This document shows, one piece after another, positions 10,651-22,139 of a stretch of DNA of 64,000 nt. Source of the DNA: Argyresthia goedartella (taxonomy: Eukaryota; Arthropoda; Insecta; Lepidoptera; Argyresthiidae). The stretch's first letter is position 1, and each line of letters opens with the position of its first letter. The stretch is from assembly GCA_949825045.1 (NCBI GenBank), contig OX463829.1, positions 16,028,715-16,092,714 on the forward strand, given 5' to 3'. The notes below the pieces were generated by a model. The model was not told the DNA's origin. It did not search any database and worked only from the letters and a program-made list of their open reading frames with translations. The position numbers were made by a program, and so were the translations under genes.

Positions 10651-11255
10651 AACTAGCCTGTTCATGTTCCCTAGCGCCGAAGACAGCGCTGACTGAATTT
10701 GTATTGTCAAATTTTGAGTTGCGAGCAAGGCATCCGGAACCCGACCAAACTACTCTGCTCTACTCCATTGCTCAATTCTGAAGAAAGAAAACTTTATGCA
10801 AAGGTTCAGCAACACTTAAAAGTGTTTAAAGTTGCGGCGGAAAATTGCAAAACCGCATAAAGCAAAATATGACGGTCAAAGTCGTCGTCAAAAAATGGCA
10901 ATAACTACCGGCAAATAACATTAAACTTTTATGCGTTTCTCAAGGCAACGTAGAGCTCTAAACGAAGCGTGTAGGTAACGTGATAAGCACTGCCACGGCT
11001 ACTTATACCTACGAACAACACATCGAGCGTTGATTTTCTAGTTGAAGTTTATTCTGCAGGACCTTGATTCCACTAAATGGCGAATCAGTGGCATTGATAA
11101 AAACGGCTCACTTTAGTTATACGTCATATTTCTGTAATTCGTGAATAACATTTTTCTAGTGGGTCTCCACCCTCAGCTGATGAAATAACCGGTACATAAC
11201 TATATTAAAAATTTAAAACACACCCGGAACCTTACGGCTAAAATTTGGCTTGTTT
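10651..11255. other. No recognisable gene
   Basis: Unassigned AT-rich sequence without convincing coding frames. Confidence 0.4.
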
Positions 11256-11259
11256 ACTA

Positions 11260-12490
11260 TTTAGGTTGATAACTTTTGAATCTTTGAACTGATTTTAATA
11301 AAATATATCGATGAACCATCGCAGTGAAGTCTACTCACAACTATAAAAATTGCATTAAAATCAGTCCACGTTTGACCGCTATTCTGTATTAAGCTGAGAA
11401 CTTTCGAACTACTGAAACGATTTTAATAATACAATATGTATAACTAAGACTTTTCACAGAGAAGTCTACTACCCTCGTTTTCTGAAAACCTCATCTAAAT
11501 ACTACCATCTGTTTGACGCTAGGGTTCCACGGACACCGACCTACAGAGGCTTCAAACTTTAATAACACCTCACCAGGGGCCCAATTCCGGTAGACAATGA
11601 CAGCTCCATGACAATTACATGACGATTACGGTCAACTTTAGATATTCAATATTTGGCGTCCCGAGAATATTTTATTTAGGCAATCATGGTAAACAGCACA
11701 ATAATTCAGTTAATCAACAAAGGGAATGGGATTACAAAATCGTCGGATATTGGATATCTAAAGTTGACCGTAATCGTCTTGTAATTGTCATTAAGCTGTC
11801 ATTGTTTACCTGAATTGGGCCCCTGGTCGTTGGGGGTTAAAAATGTGGAAGTCAATCTGTGTCTCAGTAATACATTCTTTCTGACTTGTGTGCAGCATCA
11901 CCAAAATTCGTCCACTTTGAGCGCCTATGCCACAGACCCCTCTTTTTCGTTGTCTCTGAATTGCACCGCATCACCAATATCCGTCCACACATTTGAGCGC
12001 TAGGGTTCCAAAGACAGACACACACACAGACACATCCTCTCCTTCTCACATACACACACACACCCACACACAAAAACAGACAGACACCCACACATACACA
12101 CAGACGTAAACTTCAAACTTATAACAACCATCGTCTCTGACTTGTACCATATCACCAATATCCGTTCACCCGTTTGAGCGCTAGGGTGCCACAGACACAC
12201 CCTCATACATACTTCGTCGTCTGGGGTTAAAAAGTCTAAAATTTGTTTGACTGGCATGTGTCCTTGTTAAGCTAAAAAGTTTCGATCTACTGAATCGATA
12301 GTGATAAATCATAGCTAAGAACCATCGCAGGGAATTATTCTATCATTTACAAAAAACCGCATGAAAATCCGTCCACCCGTTGGAGCTTTAGAGTGCCACA
12401 GACAGACATTCACAAAGACACACACAGACAGTCAGACAGACACACGTCAAAATATACAAAACCCTTTTTGTCGTCGGGGGTTAATAAAAA
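11260..12490. repeat. Cluster of CA-rich lepidopteran repeat E
   Basis: Several degenerate copies of one unit follow each other. Each has an ACTGAATCGATTTTAATAAA-like block, ACCATCGCAGNGAAGT, AATCCGTCCACCCGTTTGAG, a CACACAGACA-rich stretch, and TCGTCGGGGGTTAA at the end (clearest at 12250-12485; CA-rich parts at 12014-12110 and 12401-12450). Minus-strand ORFs rich in C and V here are translations of the CA repeats, not genes. A MITE has inserted into one unit (11572-11827). Confidence 0.65.
11572..11827. mobile_element. MITE with about 80-bp inverted repeats
   Basis: ACCAGGGGCCCAATT at the left end mirrors AATTGGGCCCCTGGT at the right end. The mirroring extends inward through GATTACGGTCAACTTTAGAT to about 80 bases with few mismatches. 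The flanks read as the two halves of repeat E (AATAACACC... and ...GTTGGGGGTTAA), which shows that it inserted into an existing repeat. It is non-coding. Confidence 0.85.
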
Positions 12491-12494
12491 AGGG

Positions 12495-13960
12495 TATAAA
12501 AACGGCAAAGGTTTTGTATTTCAAGCGTGTCAACTTCACAGACCGAGACGGGCATGTGAATGTGGATTTGGGCAATGCAACGGTGACATTTTACGTGAAT
12601 AATGAACATTGGTTGGAGCCAATTCAGAAGTTTTATTTCTAGTTCTACAGCTTCGTCGAGCAGTGGGATCAGTTTCTCGCACTCAACTGAACATGTTATA
12701 TTCAGAAATTATACTGGTTTTTACTGTTACTGAAGTACTAAATCGTACTATCAATAAAAGTAGCGCTTACTCCGAAAATCGTCCCAGTTAACTGAACGGA
12801 TAAATAAACCCAAACGAGGGAAATATTCAGAATCGTGTTAGCGAGCCAATTGGCGCATGATAAGGGTAGTCTCCGGGAAAAGGCAATTTGTAAGAGGAAC
12901 GACGCAGTAATGTCGCATTTTGACATTTCAGTGGATTCTTCTGACTTAAAATGCTATTTGCTTTTATATTAAGAAATTCGTCCTTTTGCACGAAATTCAC
13001 TAAAAACTTCATTATGTCGTGCAAGAGGGACCTAGAGGGGTATGGAAAAAGTCACCTCTTTATCCACATGGTTGATTGTTCTAGTTATTTCAGAAGTAAA
13101 ATCTTGATTTGTATTTTTGCGTATCTAACCTGCCTTACTCGTAATTATAATAATCTTCTTCATCGTATAACCCTTGCAAAATTGAAGTAATAATATGAGA
13201 CACTACTAAAAAAACTGTCGATGTCAAGTGACACTTGAATTGAACCAAGGTCATGTCTGTCTCATTGCATAGACAAGTTTCACATCGACAATAGAACAAG
13301 TTAAGAAAAAAAAAAGTGAAGACCAAGAGCGTTGGATTCTATTAATCCTCCTTGGCGTAAACTGGGATTTTGACCCAAAAAGTTAAGCCGTGCAGTGGTC
13401 TGTATCAATTCAAAATTGTTCAGCAACAATTCCCAATCCAGCTTTGACATCAAAAGCCTGTCAAAGGCACTTAGAAGCGAAGAACAAAATCAATAACTCT
13501 TCAAACTACGGAATTTGAATAAAACGGGTCCAATCTCACGATGGAATAAATGTTAAATAAATAAATACAGTTCATAATCTTAGATGTGATGTAACAGATA
13601 ACCTAAAACTTTATAAAATGCACTTTTTAAACACTAGGAATGTCACCAAAACAATCAGAAAGAATCGATTGTTCATTCAGTTGAACTAATAGAAGATGTG
13701 TCATCGTCATCACCACTACTATCCGCACTTACTGATATAATTCATTCATTTTCAATAATATTGTCTATTCTGATATCTCTCTTTAAGTTATGTAAAAAAA
13801 ATAACTTTATTTTATTTATAACTTTTCCCCTGTCTTCTTTAGTCACATTTGCACATGCAGTTTTCAGTAGAGCCAGCATTTTACCGTTACTGAAGGGTAA
13901 GGGTAAGGGTAAGAAATAAGAAATTTATTTGCAATGATGAGTGTGATTAAGAAGTTCATT
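12495..13960. other. No recognisable gene
   Basis: Short overlapping frames only. A small GGGTAA repeat lies at 13896-13916. Nothing supports a gene. Confidence 0.4.
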
Positions 13961-13962
13961 TA

Positions 13963-14185
13963 ACTAATATTATAAATGTGAAAGTAGCGATGTTAGGATG
14001 TTTGTGCCTCAATCACGCTAAAACGGCTGAAGGTATTTGAATGAAATATAGCACAACGTAGTTTATGAGCTAGATTAACATATAGGATATTTTTTTTTAT
14101 CTGACTGCACCAGAAGTAGGGTAACGTTATCTCGGTTACTAATAATTCCTAGGAACACGCAGATGAAGTTGCATCAGCTAGTATA
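13963..14185 (+). mobile_element. Possible non-autonomous Helitron-like repeat
   Basis: Begins with ACTAATATTATAAATGTGAAAG and ends with CATCAGCTAGT, the ends I associate with the Lep1-type Helitron repeats common in moths. The interior TCACGCTAAAACGGCTGAAGG also fits the widespread version. The identification rests on memory of the consensus. The usual GC-rich hairpin near the 3' end is eroded. Confidence 0.5.
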
Positions 14186-14525
14186 GAATATAAAAAGAAC
14201 GCCTTATAATTGTAGCAAGCAAATGTTTGATATTTTTAGTCATTATTATTACATTATCAGTATTATCTATCTACATTCATCATTAAAACACGATAACAAC
14301 AATAGCCAAGATCTATCTTATGAACATTTGTGGTTAATAAATTCGCCTACAAGGTAAAAACAGCTTTGCAGAAGCCAATTGAATAATTTACGTCTAAAGC
14401 ATTGCACCCTTGACTGGTGCCCAAATGAACTGTGTAGAATTATACTGGCAATGGTAGGGGGGCATGACTTTTTGGCCATGCGATAGGGCTAGTCCATCGA
14501 TCACGTAAAGAAGCTTGGACTGCTT
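14186..14525. other. No recognisable gene
   Basis: Unassigned sequence. The left part of the adjacent minus-strand transposase pseudogene may extend into it. Confidence 0.35.
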
Positions 14526-14529
14526 ATTT

Positions 14530-15077
14530 GCACTTACCAAATTCACCAAGTCAGCTTTTTAATAAAGTTGGATTTGCTTCCACGCCACGAGACAATGTCT
14601 TGCTTTTTATTTGCTTGATTTGGTGGTCTGACAACCTGTACCGAATGCTACGGAGCATTTTCCATAATACTTTTAGATGGGTTTTCGAGGCTAACCAGCA
14701 TATTTTCGAACCACCCACCGACAATCTCAAAGTTCATTTCCTCATGGTAGTCACCTGTAGATCTAGACGCGAATACGAAGAGGCCAGTCTATAATAAATC
14801 CTTCAGAAGCTGAACCCGCGTGACATATAATAAGGAGAGTTATTTTTCCTGATGGAACTTTTGAGGTGAAGGCCGCTGTATCATCGATCCATATCTGCAT
14901 GCGAAACTGTGTAGCGGTTTCGTCAATAAAAACGACATCGTCCAAATCCGATATTTTGTTTATGTTCAGATATTCACGTAAGAATGATAATATCTTCATA
15001 ACGATGTCGTGCGTGGCGTTGACTGTTTTCCCTCGTTTCAACATGATAAACAAATCGTTGAGCAATCGGAGTCCCAA
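14530..15077 (-). pseudogene. IS630/Tc1-mariner-like DDE transposase pseudogene
   Basis: On the minus strand 15077-14763 encodes DDVVFIDETATQ (first catalytic D in an IDET motif) and TGKITLLIICHAGSASEGFI-like sequence. The frame then continues with shifts through STGDYHEEMNFE (about 14760-14720) and IMENAP.HSVQ (about 14655), which is the family's second D block with D changed to E. KKLTW-type remnants follow. The usual IDETW has T-A-T in place of W. Stops and shifts make it inactive. The N-terminal helix-turn-helix is missing, and no terminal repeats were located. Confidence 0.75.
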
Positions 15078-15079
15078 AT

Positions 15080-17200
15080 TATAGCCAGGTTATTGTCCAG
15101 AGTCCAATAAGAAAAGCAGGGTCAGCAGAAAATAATAGAGAGAACACAAAAATCCCAACGACAGAAAAAAATAACTGCGTCAGGTAATTTTTATTGGGTT
15201 TTAGCCCAAAATCCAACAGATAAAATTTCTATAATTAACTTAATTTAATTTAATTTATTTTTTAATTTATTTTAATTTAATTTAATTTATTTAATTTAAT
15301 AAATTAAATTTTAATAAAAATTTAATTTGACCAAAATTACAAAATCTATCGAAATTTGCTGATTCATTTGATTAACAGAAATATACCTCTGCCAACGCGT
15401 AAGAGAATAGGCGTGAATTATTATTTTATGAATTCAATTCACAAATGTTTAAAGGGTGTATCATTTCATTTGATTAGTCGATGTTTTAAGCAATATCGGA
15501 GTGGATAATGGTAGGTATATCAAGTTACTGTTGTATAGTAAATACATAAAATATTTTAATATAAAGGTTTTTAACTTCGTAGCCGACCGCGACTGCACAA
15601 GAATTGTCGCGGAAGTGTGTGAGCTAGACAGCGAGCAAAATTAATAATAATATCATAGCCTCAAAGAGCAATATTTCCAATGCAAATAGTGTGCAAAGCA
15701 CAGAGTGTAAGCAAGTTATTGGTTTCATAGATTTCGACATATGTTCTAGGGCTCTGTTTCGAATCCGGGCCGAGAAAAAAAGCGTCTTGGACGAATACAT
15801 GTTTGTGATGATATATACTCAAAGGGGCGGGACGGGAGCGGGGAATAACTCATCTTACTCTTATCCAACCAGCGACACATGTCATGACCTACAGAAATCT
15901 AGCCTGCAAATCAAAAATATTCTGATTCTCAATACACAAGTTATTGGAATGGAAATTAATGATTTCCCCAGATACGCCCTGAAGGCTTTCGAGTCGAAAG
16001 GTTGCTAGAGGTGAAGAATGCAAAATACGGATTACCACCAGAACCAGTTACACGTTTACTTAGGACTGTAGGAAATGTATATTGATTGTATATCAAAAAG
16101 TCTTAGTAAAATCGGAGAAATCAGAAAGTCAGAAAGGGTTGAATTTCGTGAAACACCTCTTTATAAAAGCAGTTTCATTCAACTCTATGTGGTGTTTTTT
16201 GTTTTGGAAAGATGTTGGGGAACTTCCCTGCGCTCACCGCCTATAGTCTTCCTTTAAGCTACAGCAGTGTTTCGCCCTAAAGTATTTCCTCGTTCAATGT
16301 AACTACTATTCACAAATTGATCATTTCATCATGATGTGGCCAAAACAAACACTTGAGCTTCGTGACGTACTTATGAACGCCCGTGAGTAATACGGTGTCC
16401 TATCTCCACATCCGGATGGGCTGACCCGTAAAAAGTAGTATTGATTTTCTGCCTAAAATGATTGCAAATATTTGCATCTCACATACCCTACGGGAAAAAA
16501 TGAGGCGATATATTTGTAGGTACAATTGTGTTCCAACAGAACGCGGCTTATAGGTATACTTTCTATAGCCAGTCAGCCTTTTCTAGCCGCAGTTTAGATA
16601 GCTATGTAAATCGGGCATGTTTGCAAATCGAGGATGTTCGTTCCTTGTAGGCTGTAGTTGGGGGGAGGTGACTAAATCGATTGTGGTCCACGCATGCGTA
16701 CTGAATCCACTCCGCAGTATCCTGCGAAGCCTTAACGCCTGCTCCAAAATAACTGTGTCATATACAGCGGTATTGCCTGACACACAGGCATCTGAAGTGT
16801 AAGTAGAGGTCAGTATTGATGTTAGGATTTTGAAGATAATCTATGTAATGGCGATGTAGGTAGGTATCACAATATTGTATGACGTGTACTCCTGTGCTTT
16901 ATCGAGGTCATCGAAATGATTTTTTTATTATTGTGGGTTGCCGGAACATTATTGCGTAGTACGAGCTTCAGAATGTAGCCTAAGTATTTACTTTAATAAA
17001 TGTGGCTTATGCATAATGCCCACCTCAATCTACGACTTGTTATTGATACTGTTATTGTTATCGCTTGCGTATGAAAATCACCTGTTCAAATGAATAGCAA
17101 CAACAATATACATTATCCCACCGATATCCTAAAGTCAACAAGACGCATCTGCGTAAACGATACCGAGTTATCTTTGACGTCATACTGAAAACTGATCAAA
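15080..17200. other. No recognisable gene; AT low-complexity tract
   Basis: Bases 15236-15330 are a TTTAA/AATTT low-complexity tract. The rest contains only short unremarkable frames (15691-16008, 16583-16802) with no motif that I recognise. Confidence 0.45.
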
Positions 17201-17206
17201 TCAAAT

Positions 17207-18282
17207 CAAATGTCATATGTCATTTTTTGCCTCTTCTCTACATTGGACCACTGTGGGAGAGAAGGGCGAACACCTCTTTTCCCTCCCACAGATCTCTTTT
17301 AAAATTCGGTTGTTCTTAACTAATACAAATATTACAATATGAATTATCATCAATGATAAGCAGGAATAAATAATTACAAAATTATTAACATCTATTTCTG
17401 TGTTGAGTTAGATTAACCCCAAACAGACCCGTCATTTAAGTAATCTTGAACATTGTAATATCCATTTTTTGACAAAGTCGCTTTAACATGGTTTTTAAAT
17501 TGCTCTAAACCGGGGCGCAACTAGTCTGTGATTATTTCTTAGGTTAACATTACAGCTATCGCTAAGGTTGGAAAATGTTGTAACGTTCTTGGGTACATTC
17601 GAAAATAAATTGACTAGCTACAGTTAGTATGTCGAATAGCTCTTTTCAGTAAAATAAAAATAGTTTGAAAATCCGCTGCTTTTCGCCACAACAAGATACC
17701 ATAGGAAATTACACTATGAAAGTAACTAAAATATACTAGACTAGATGTAGGCACATCCGTGTTTTGTCTGATGTTCCTAAGAGCGTAAGCCGCAGAACTT
17801 AATCTCACCATGAAAGGCAGATCGTTAATATATACCAGGAATATGAAAGGCAATGAAATCTTGTGGAACGCCAATTTTTACACCCGCTCCATCAGATTTT
17901 ACGCCGTTGACTTCTGCCTTTTGAATTATATTGCTTAGGTATAATCTTAGTAGATCCAACGCTTTATTTCTAACTCCGCAATTATTTAATTGCATTAGTA
18001 GCGTATAATGATCAACGCAATCAAATGCCTTTGACAGATCGCAAAAAACTCCGATAGCATCTTGTGCGGCCTCCCATGATGAATAGATATGAGATATAAG
18101 GTACCTGCATCCGTAGTCGATTTACTCAAAGTGACACCACACCGTATTGTTTGGCATGGAGTTGGTTTATACGGTTGAAGTGTGAGAGCATTTGAATGAG
18201 TACAATATTTTCAAATATTTTACTTAGTGGTGGAAGAACAGATATTGGTCTGAAATTTGAAGGATCACCCTTGTCTCCCTGG
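17207..18282 (-). mobile_element. Non-LTR family A, internally deleted copy (A2)
   Basis: Reads from CTGATACC...GGGAGACAAGGGTGATCC (about 18282) on the minus strand through TTTGACTTTG-type RT sequence to a 3' tail of ATTTGATTTG units (about 17199-17212). The remaining frame 17874-17614 joins FIFLVYINDLPFMV directly to SSAAYALRNIRQNTD. The segment with the FADD catalytic motif, present in A3 and A6, is therefore deleted. SYGILLWRKAADFQTIF follows. It is inactive. Confidence 0.85.
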
Positions 18283-18284
18283 AT

Positions 18285-19280
18285 CACGTGTTTAAGGTTT
18301 CTGACTGTCTTGGAGGGTTCGTTGACACGAGCGTTTAGTTTTGGTCCCTATATCACTGTATTATGGAGTATTTCGGTGATAAATCTTATGGATTTTCTTA
18401 GGGAAATTGATGAACTCTTCGACTTAATCTTGTACACCTTCTTCCCAGAAAGGCGAAACGGCAGTTAAGACGTGATAAGCTCAAAATATAACCTCTTGTC
18501 ATTTTTGCTGAAGTAAGTTCGCACACGGATATGTCAAAGGTCAGCAATGAGCGCAGATGAATGGCGAGTTGGCTATTTCGGAAGTGTTTGTGTGCTGTGT
18601 ACCCAGATACAACGAATATGAACTGAAAATTCGTACTCTGCTGGTGATATCATATTAGATTTTGGGGTACCATAACCATTTCGGCCGCGTATGTTACCGG
18701 TGCTCCGTAACCAGTTGCGATCGAATACTCTTTCGTCCTTTTAACAAGTTGTAATCAAAGACATACACGAAACCTGTTACGATGGAAGACTATAAAATAT
18801 ATGTTCTTGTATGGAACAAGGATTATCGCTTAAAATGCTATTTGAGAAGTTGAAATCCTTTTTTTTATATAGGCCTTACTATGTCCCACTGCTGGGCAAA
18901 GGCCTCCCCCTGAACAATACTATAGAAGAAAAACCAGGCGCAAAATCTTTAGTTTAATAAAAGAGGCTGGTTTCGTAAAATAGCGAAATGGTCTTTGATC
19001 GCAACTGGATTCCTAGAAGGACGAAAAAGTATATCGCAACTGGTTACGAAGCATAGATAATCCTTAAAGACGGATTGGCCTGATGCGTAGAATAGAGACT
19101 AAACTTCATATTAAATGAGCGTTATGTCTATGACCATGTTAGTCTATTGAACTTATTCTCTTCGTATTGTAGCTAAATCTGTATCAGTCTAAATTCTCAT
19201 CAGCCTAAATCATGAGTAAGTAGCAAATGCAACTTCCTAACTGTGTATCTTGTACGAGTACCTATATTATAGAAACCCTA
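18285..19280. other. Mostly unassigned; short CCACTGCTGGG tail motif
   Basis: Bases 18875-18915 carry TGTCCCACTGCTGGGCAAAG, the conserved tail found at the ends of many moth retroposons (also 23912-23945 and 41385-41430). The remainder shows no gene. Confidence 0.45.
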
Positions 19281-19284
19281 ATTT

Positions 19285-19420
19285 ATTCATAGTTGCAGTG
19301 ATGGGCTAGCCCCCTGTCATACGGAATGAACTACAAGATACTGGCTAACCATGGGCACAACTGTGCCTTGCCAGTCATTATGGGAAAAGGCGTGACGCTG
19401 AGGACGTTTGTGATCCTAAT
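19285..19420 (+). repeat. Dispersed repeat H, copy 1
   Basis: Shares GTGATGGGCTAGCCCCCTGT, GGGCACAA(C/T)TGTGCC and TTATGGGAAAAGGCGTGAC in the same order with 33680-33805. The motif set recalls 3' ends of moth RTE/SINE repeats. It has no coding capacity. Confidence 0.7.
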
Positions 19421-19424
19421 CACA

Positions 19425-21185
19425 TAGCCTACGTAAAAATCATAATAAAACGTCTTATGCAGAAAATCAGAAGCCCTCAGCCGTTGTAATCTTCAGACAA
19501 ATGAGAATGATTAAGTTTTAGTCTTACAATTCACAATCAAAATTACACACAACATTTCGCTTTTTGACTTAAATGAACCAAGTCTATCCCTGCCATCCTC
19601 TCTTCTAACCTATATCGCGTTAGGTCTAACTAGTTATAACCCTACCTCGACTTATGGACTAGTCATAATGCGGTGTAGTTTATGTACGCTTTAGGACTAC
19701 CCTTTCTAGAAGGCTATAAGTACAGGCGCCCGCCAGGTTTCTTGGTGTTTGAGCAAGCTGTCACCTCTCTCTCTGGCGAGCGCCTGTACACTGCCAGAAC
19801 GATCATACAATCTGTCACTTTCCAATCGCTCATCAAAGAGCGAAAGGATATCTAAGGTTTTAAGTTATATCGCAGATCCGAGGCACGAATATCAGACGTA
19901 ATGAAAGGAGAGGGCGTCGACCTTTCCGACCGTGACATAACATAACCGACGCACCAGTAATCCGGAGCCGAAGACCTATAACCAAGTGTTATTGGCGATC
20001 AGTGCGAAAACTACGATATATCTCGGTCATTTAATCAGTTGGATCAACGCTCAGTGCGAGCGAGCCTATGACGCGTGGGCCGTGTGAACGAAATCTATCT
20101 CGTTGTTTAAAGGTGCAGAGGTGTAGAACCGTATCGCAGCAAATTAGTTAGCGAGTCTCACCCCCAGTTTCTGAACGATGGATTAATCGAAGATTAATTC
20201 AAAATTGCGGCGTGATTGGCTGAAATGAATTTGACATGAGATTAACACTCTTAAATATGATGGATCTTCGAAAACCGGGAGTCAGTGAGAGATTTGACCA
20301 CTCGGGAATAGCAATAGCAGGCAATGTCGTTACTTGGATGGGTGACCAAGGTCAGCCGTAACTTGCTTGCCGTCTGACTTGATAGAAAGCTGTTTTATCA
20401 AATACCAACGCGCCAAAATGGCAGGGTTATCTTCGCTAATAAGCAGGAACATTCTCTTTCCCGTGACAAAATAACTCGCGTTACAAAACGATGTGTAATG
20501 TGAGCAAGACTTGTTATTATTTCCCCGGGGCTAAGTCTAACTATTGTCGTGTGTGTCGTTCTAGTTATGACACACACACTGGAGCAACTGTGAATCTGTG
20601 ATGCTTTTCACTGGTCCGTACGAACAAAATTTAACTCGCAACGGTGAATAAAATTCTTCTTTGAGTTAGCTAGTACCTAGGTTAGCGACGTGGAGTGTCT
20701 TAACGAGTGCAAAAAGAGTCTCTCGGAATTTCAGTTAGTCACAGATAGGAATCTTCCTGTATTTATCAAAATCGCACTAGTGGAACTTTTCGATAGAGGA
20801 GTACCAAGACTATTTCACTCCTTAGCATATCAACGCAACTAAAAATAACAAAGCTATTGTGGTAATGTTTGCATTTGAACTTTGCTAGTATCAACTATAC
20901 ATAGCTAGTTATAATTATTGAAAGTAGTTACTGATAAGGACTTGACAAGGCAAGCAAATCAATTCGACTAGGTTTAAAATTAAAAATCCGTGTGAATCTG
21001 CTCACCTCAACTGTGGGTTTACTCAGGAAAATAATAAAACACCGGACCGAATAAAAACCTAATTGAGCGAATGACCACGGACAGCGCAATTTCCTGGAAT
21101 AAGCGAAAAATTCCATATTACTGATTTGCGCAACTAATGCTGAATGGTTCATTTATTGGCTAAGTAGGTTGTCTAGGCGTAACGG
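19425..21185. other. No gene; weak 5S rRNA-like block
   Basis: Only short frames occur. At 20325-20350, GTTACTTGGATGGGTGACC matches the internal control region end of 5S rRNA (box C area) and lies within otherwise unrelated sequence. The rest is unassigned. Confidence 0.4.
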
Positions 21186-21189
21186 TGGG

Positions 21190-21285
21190 TCAGGGTAGGA
21201 TAAAAGGGTGAGCGAAGCAAAGCCCCCTTTATCCTTGGTGTTAGGTTGAACATGTAAGAACAACAAAATCCAACCCTCGGAGGTT
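21190..21285 (+). repeat. Dispersed repeat G, copy 1
   Basis: Contains GGGTGAGCGAAGCAAAGCCC and GTGTTAGGTTGAACATGTAA. A diverged copy at 22045-22135 has the same two blocks with GGGCGAGCGCAGCCAAGCCC and GTGTTAGGTAGACATGTAA. Confidence 0.6.
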
Positions 21286-21368
21286 TTCATGTAGCTGTTT
21301 TTAGATTCCAAGTTGCAATTTTGTCAGACGAAGCCAGTATTTCTAGTCGCGCTATTTTTTCGTCTCTA

Positions 21369-21671
21369 CAGCAGGACCTCGTTAATCCGAACTCCGAAAA
21401 TTTACCCCCCGTTCGGATTCGTGGAGCGTTCGCACTATAGTACAAAAAATAATGGGGTATTTTTTATGAAACAGGTATTTTTATATTTATTAAACTTTTT
21501 TATAGAAATCAAATATTTTAGTTTGTCAGGAGGTGGAGATGGCAAATAAAACGCTTTACCGCGCAAATTACGTAAAAGCATTTTTTCTGGCAAAGGAATG
21601 TCCAAATGTGGGGCGTTCGGATTACAGAGGCGTTCGGATTAGAAGGGGTTCGGATTAAAGAGATCCTGCTG
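21369..21671. mobile_element. pogo/Tigger-like MITE with TA duplication
   Basis: CAGCAGGACCTCGTTAATCC at the left end is mirrored at the right end, where the reverse complement reads CAGCAGGATCTCTTTAATCC. TA dinucleotides flank it at 21367-21368 and 21672-21673, as expected for the Tc1/mariner-pogo group. It is 303 bp long with no transposase, so it is a non-autonomous deletion derivative. Confidence 0.85.
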
Positions 21672-22044
21672 TATTTCAGTGAGCAAAAACCAGGATTTTT
21701 GTCAAGCAAAAACTGGATATACAGTCATAATGTAACCCTCTGAGCCTCATAAGCAATCAACCAATTTTTCAACAAAATCAAATAAAATAGTATCTACAGC
21801 TAAAAGTATTAGTAAGTACTACTTGCAAATAAACTGATTTAATAGCTTATATGGTATTACATATTTCACCGTAAGATTGCCAAACTGTTAGTTGATACTC
21901 TAACGTTTTTTTGTCGTTAGTTCACAAACTATCGATAAATTGTAAACTGTACCGTACTGCTTACGGTATGACGCGTTAGTTTATAATAAAACCGTTGAAT
22001 TGTGAACTGGTTTCAACTTGAATTGCAAACAAAATACCAGGGCA

Positions 22045-22135
22045 AACACTGCGGTAGCTTAGGTGAAGACTAGAGGGGGCGAGCGCAGCCAAGCCCCCGA
22101 ATAGTCTTCGTGTTAGGTAGACATGTAAGAACAAA
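22045..22135 (+). repeat. Dispersed repeat G, copy 2
   Basis: Diverged partner of the copy at 21190-21285, sharing the GAGCG(A/C)AG...AAGCCC and GTGTTAGGT blocks. Confidence 0.6.
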
Positions 22136-22139
22136 ATAA

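Noticed and set aside
11864..12257. Minus-strand ORFs rich in Cys and Val
   Set aside because: They are translations of CACACA-type simple sequence inside repeat E.
15235..15330. TTTAA/AATTT array considered as a satellite
   Set aside because: Units are irregular and short. It is simple low-complexity sequence.
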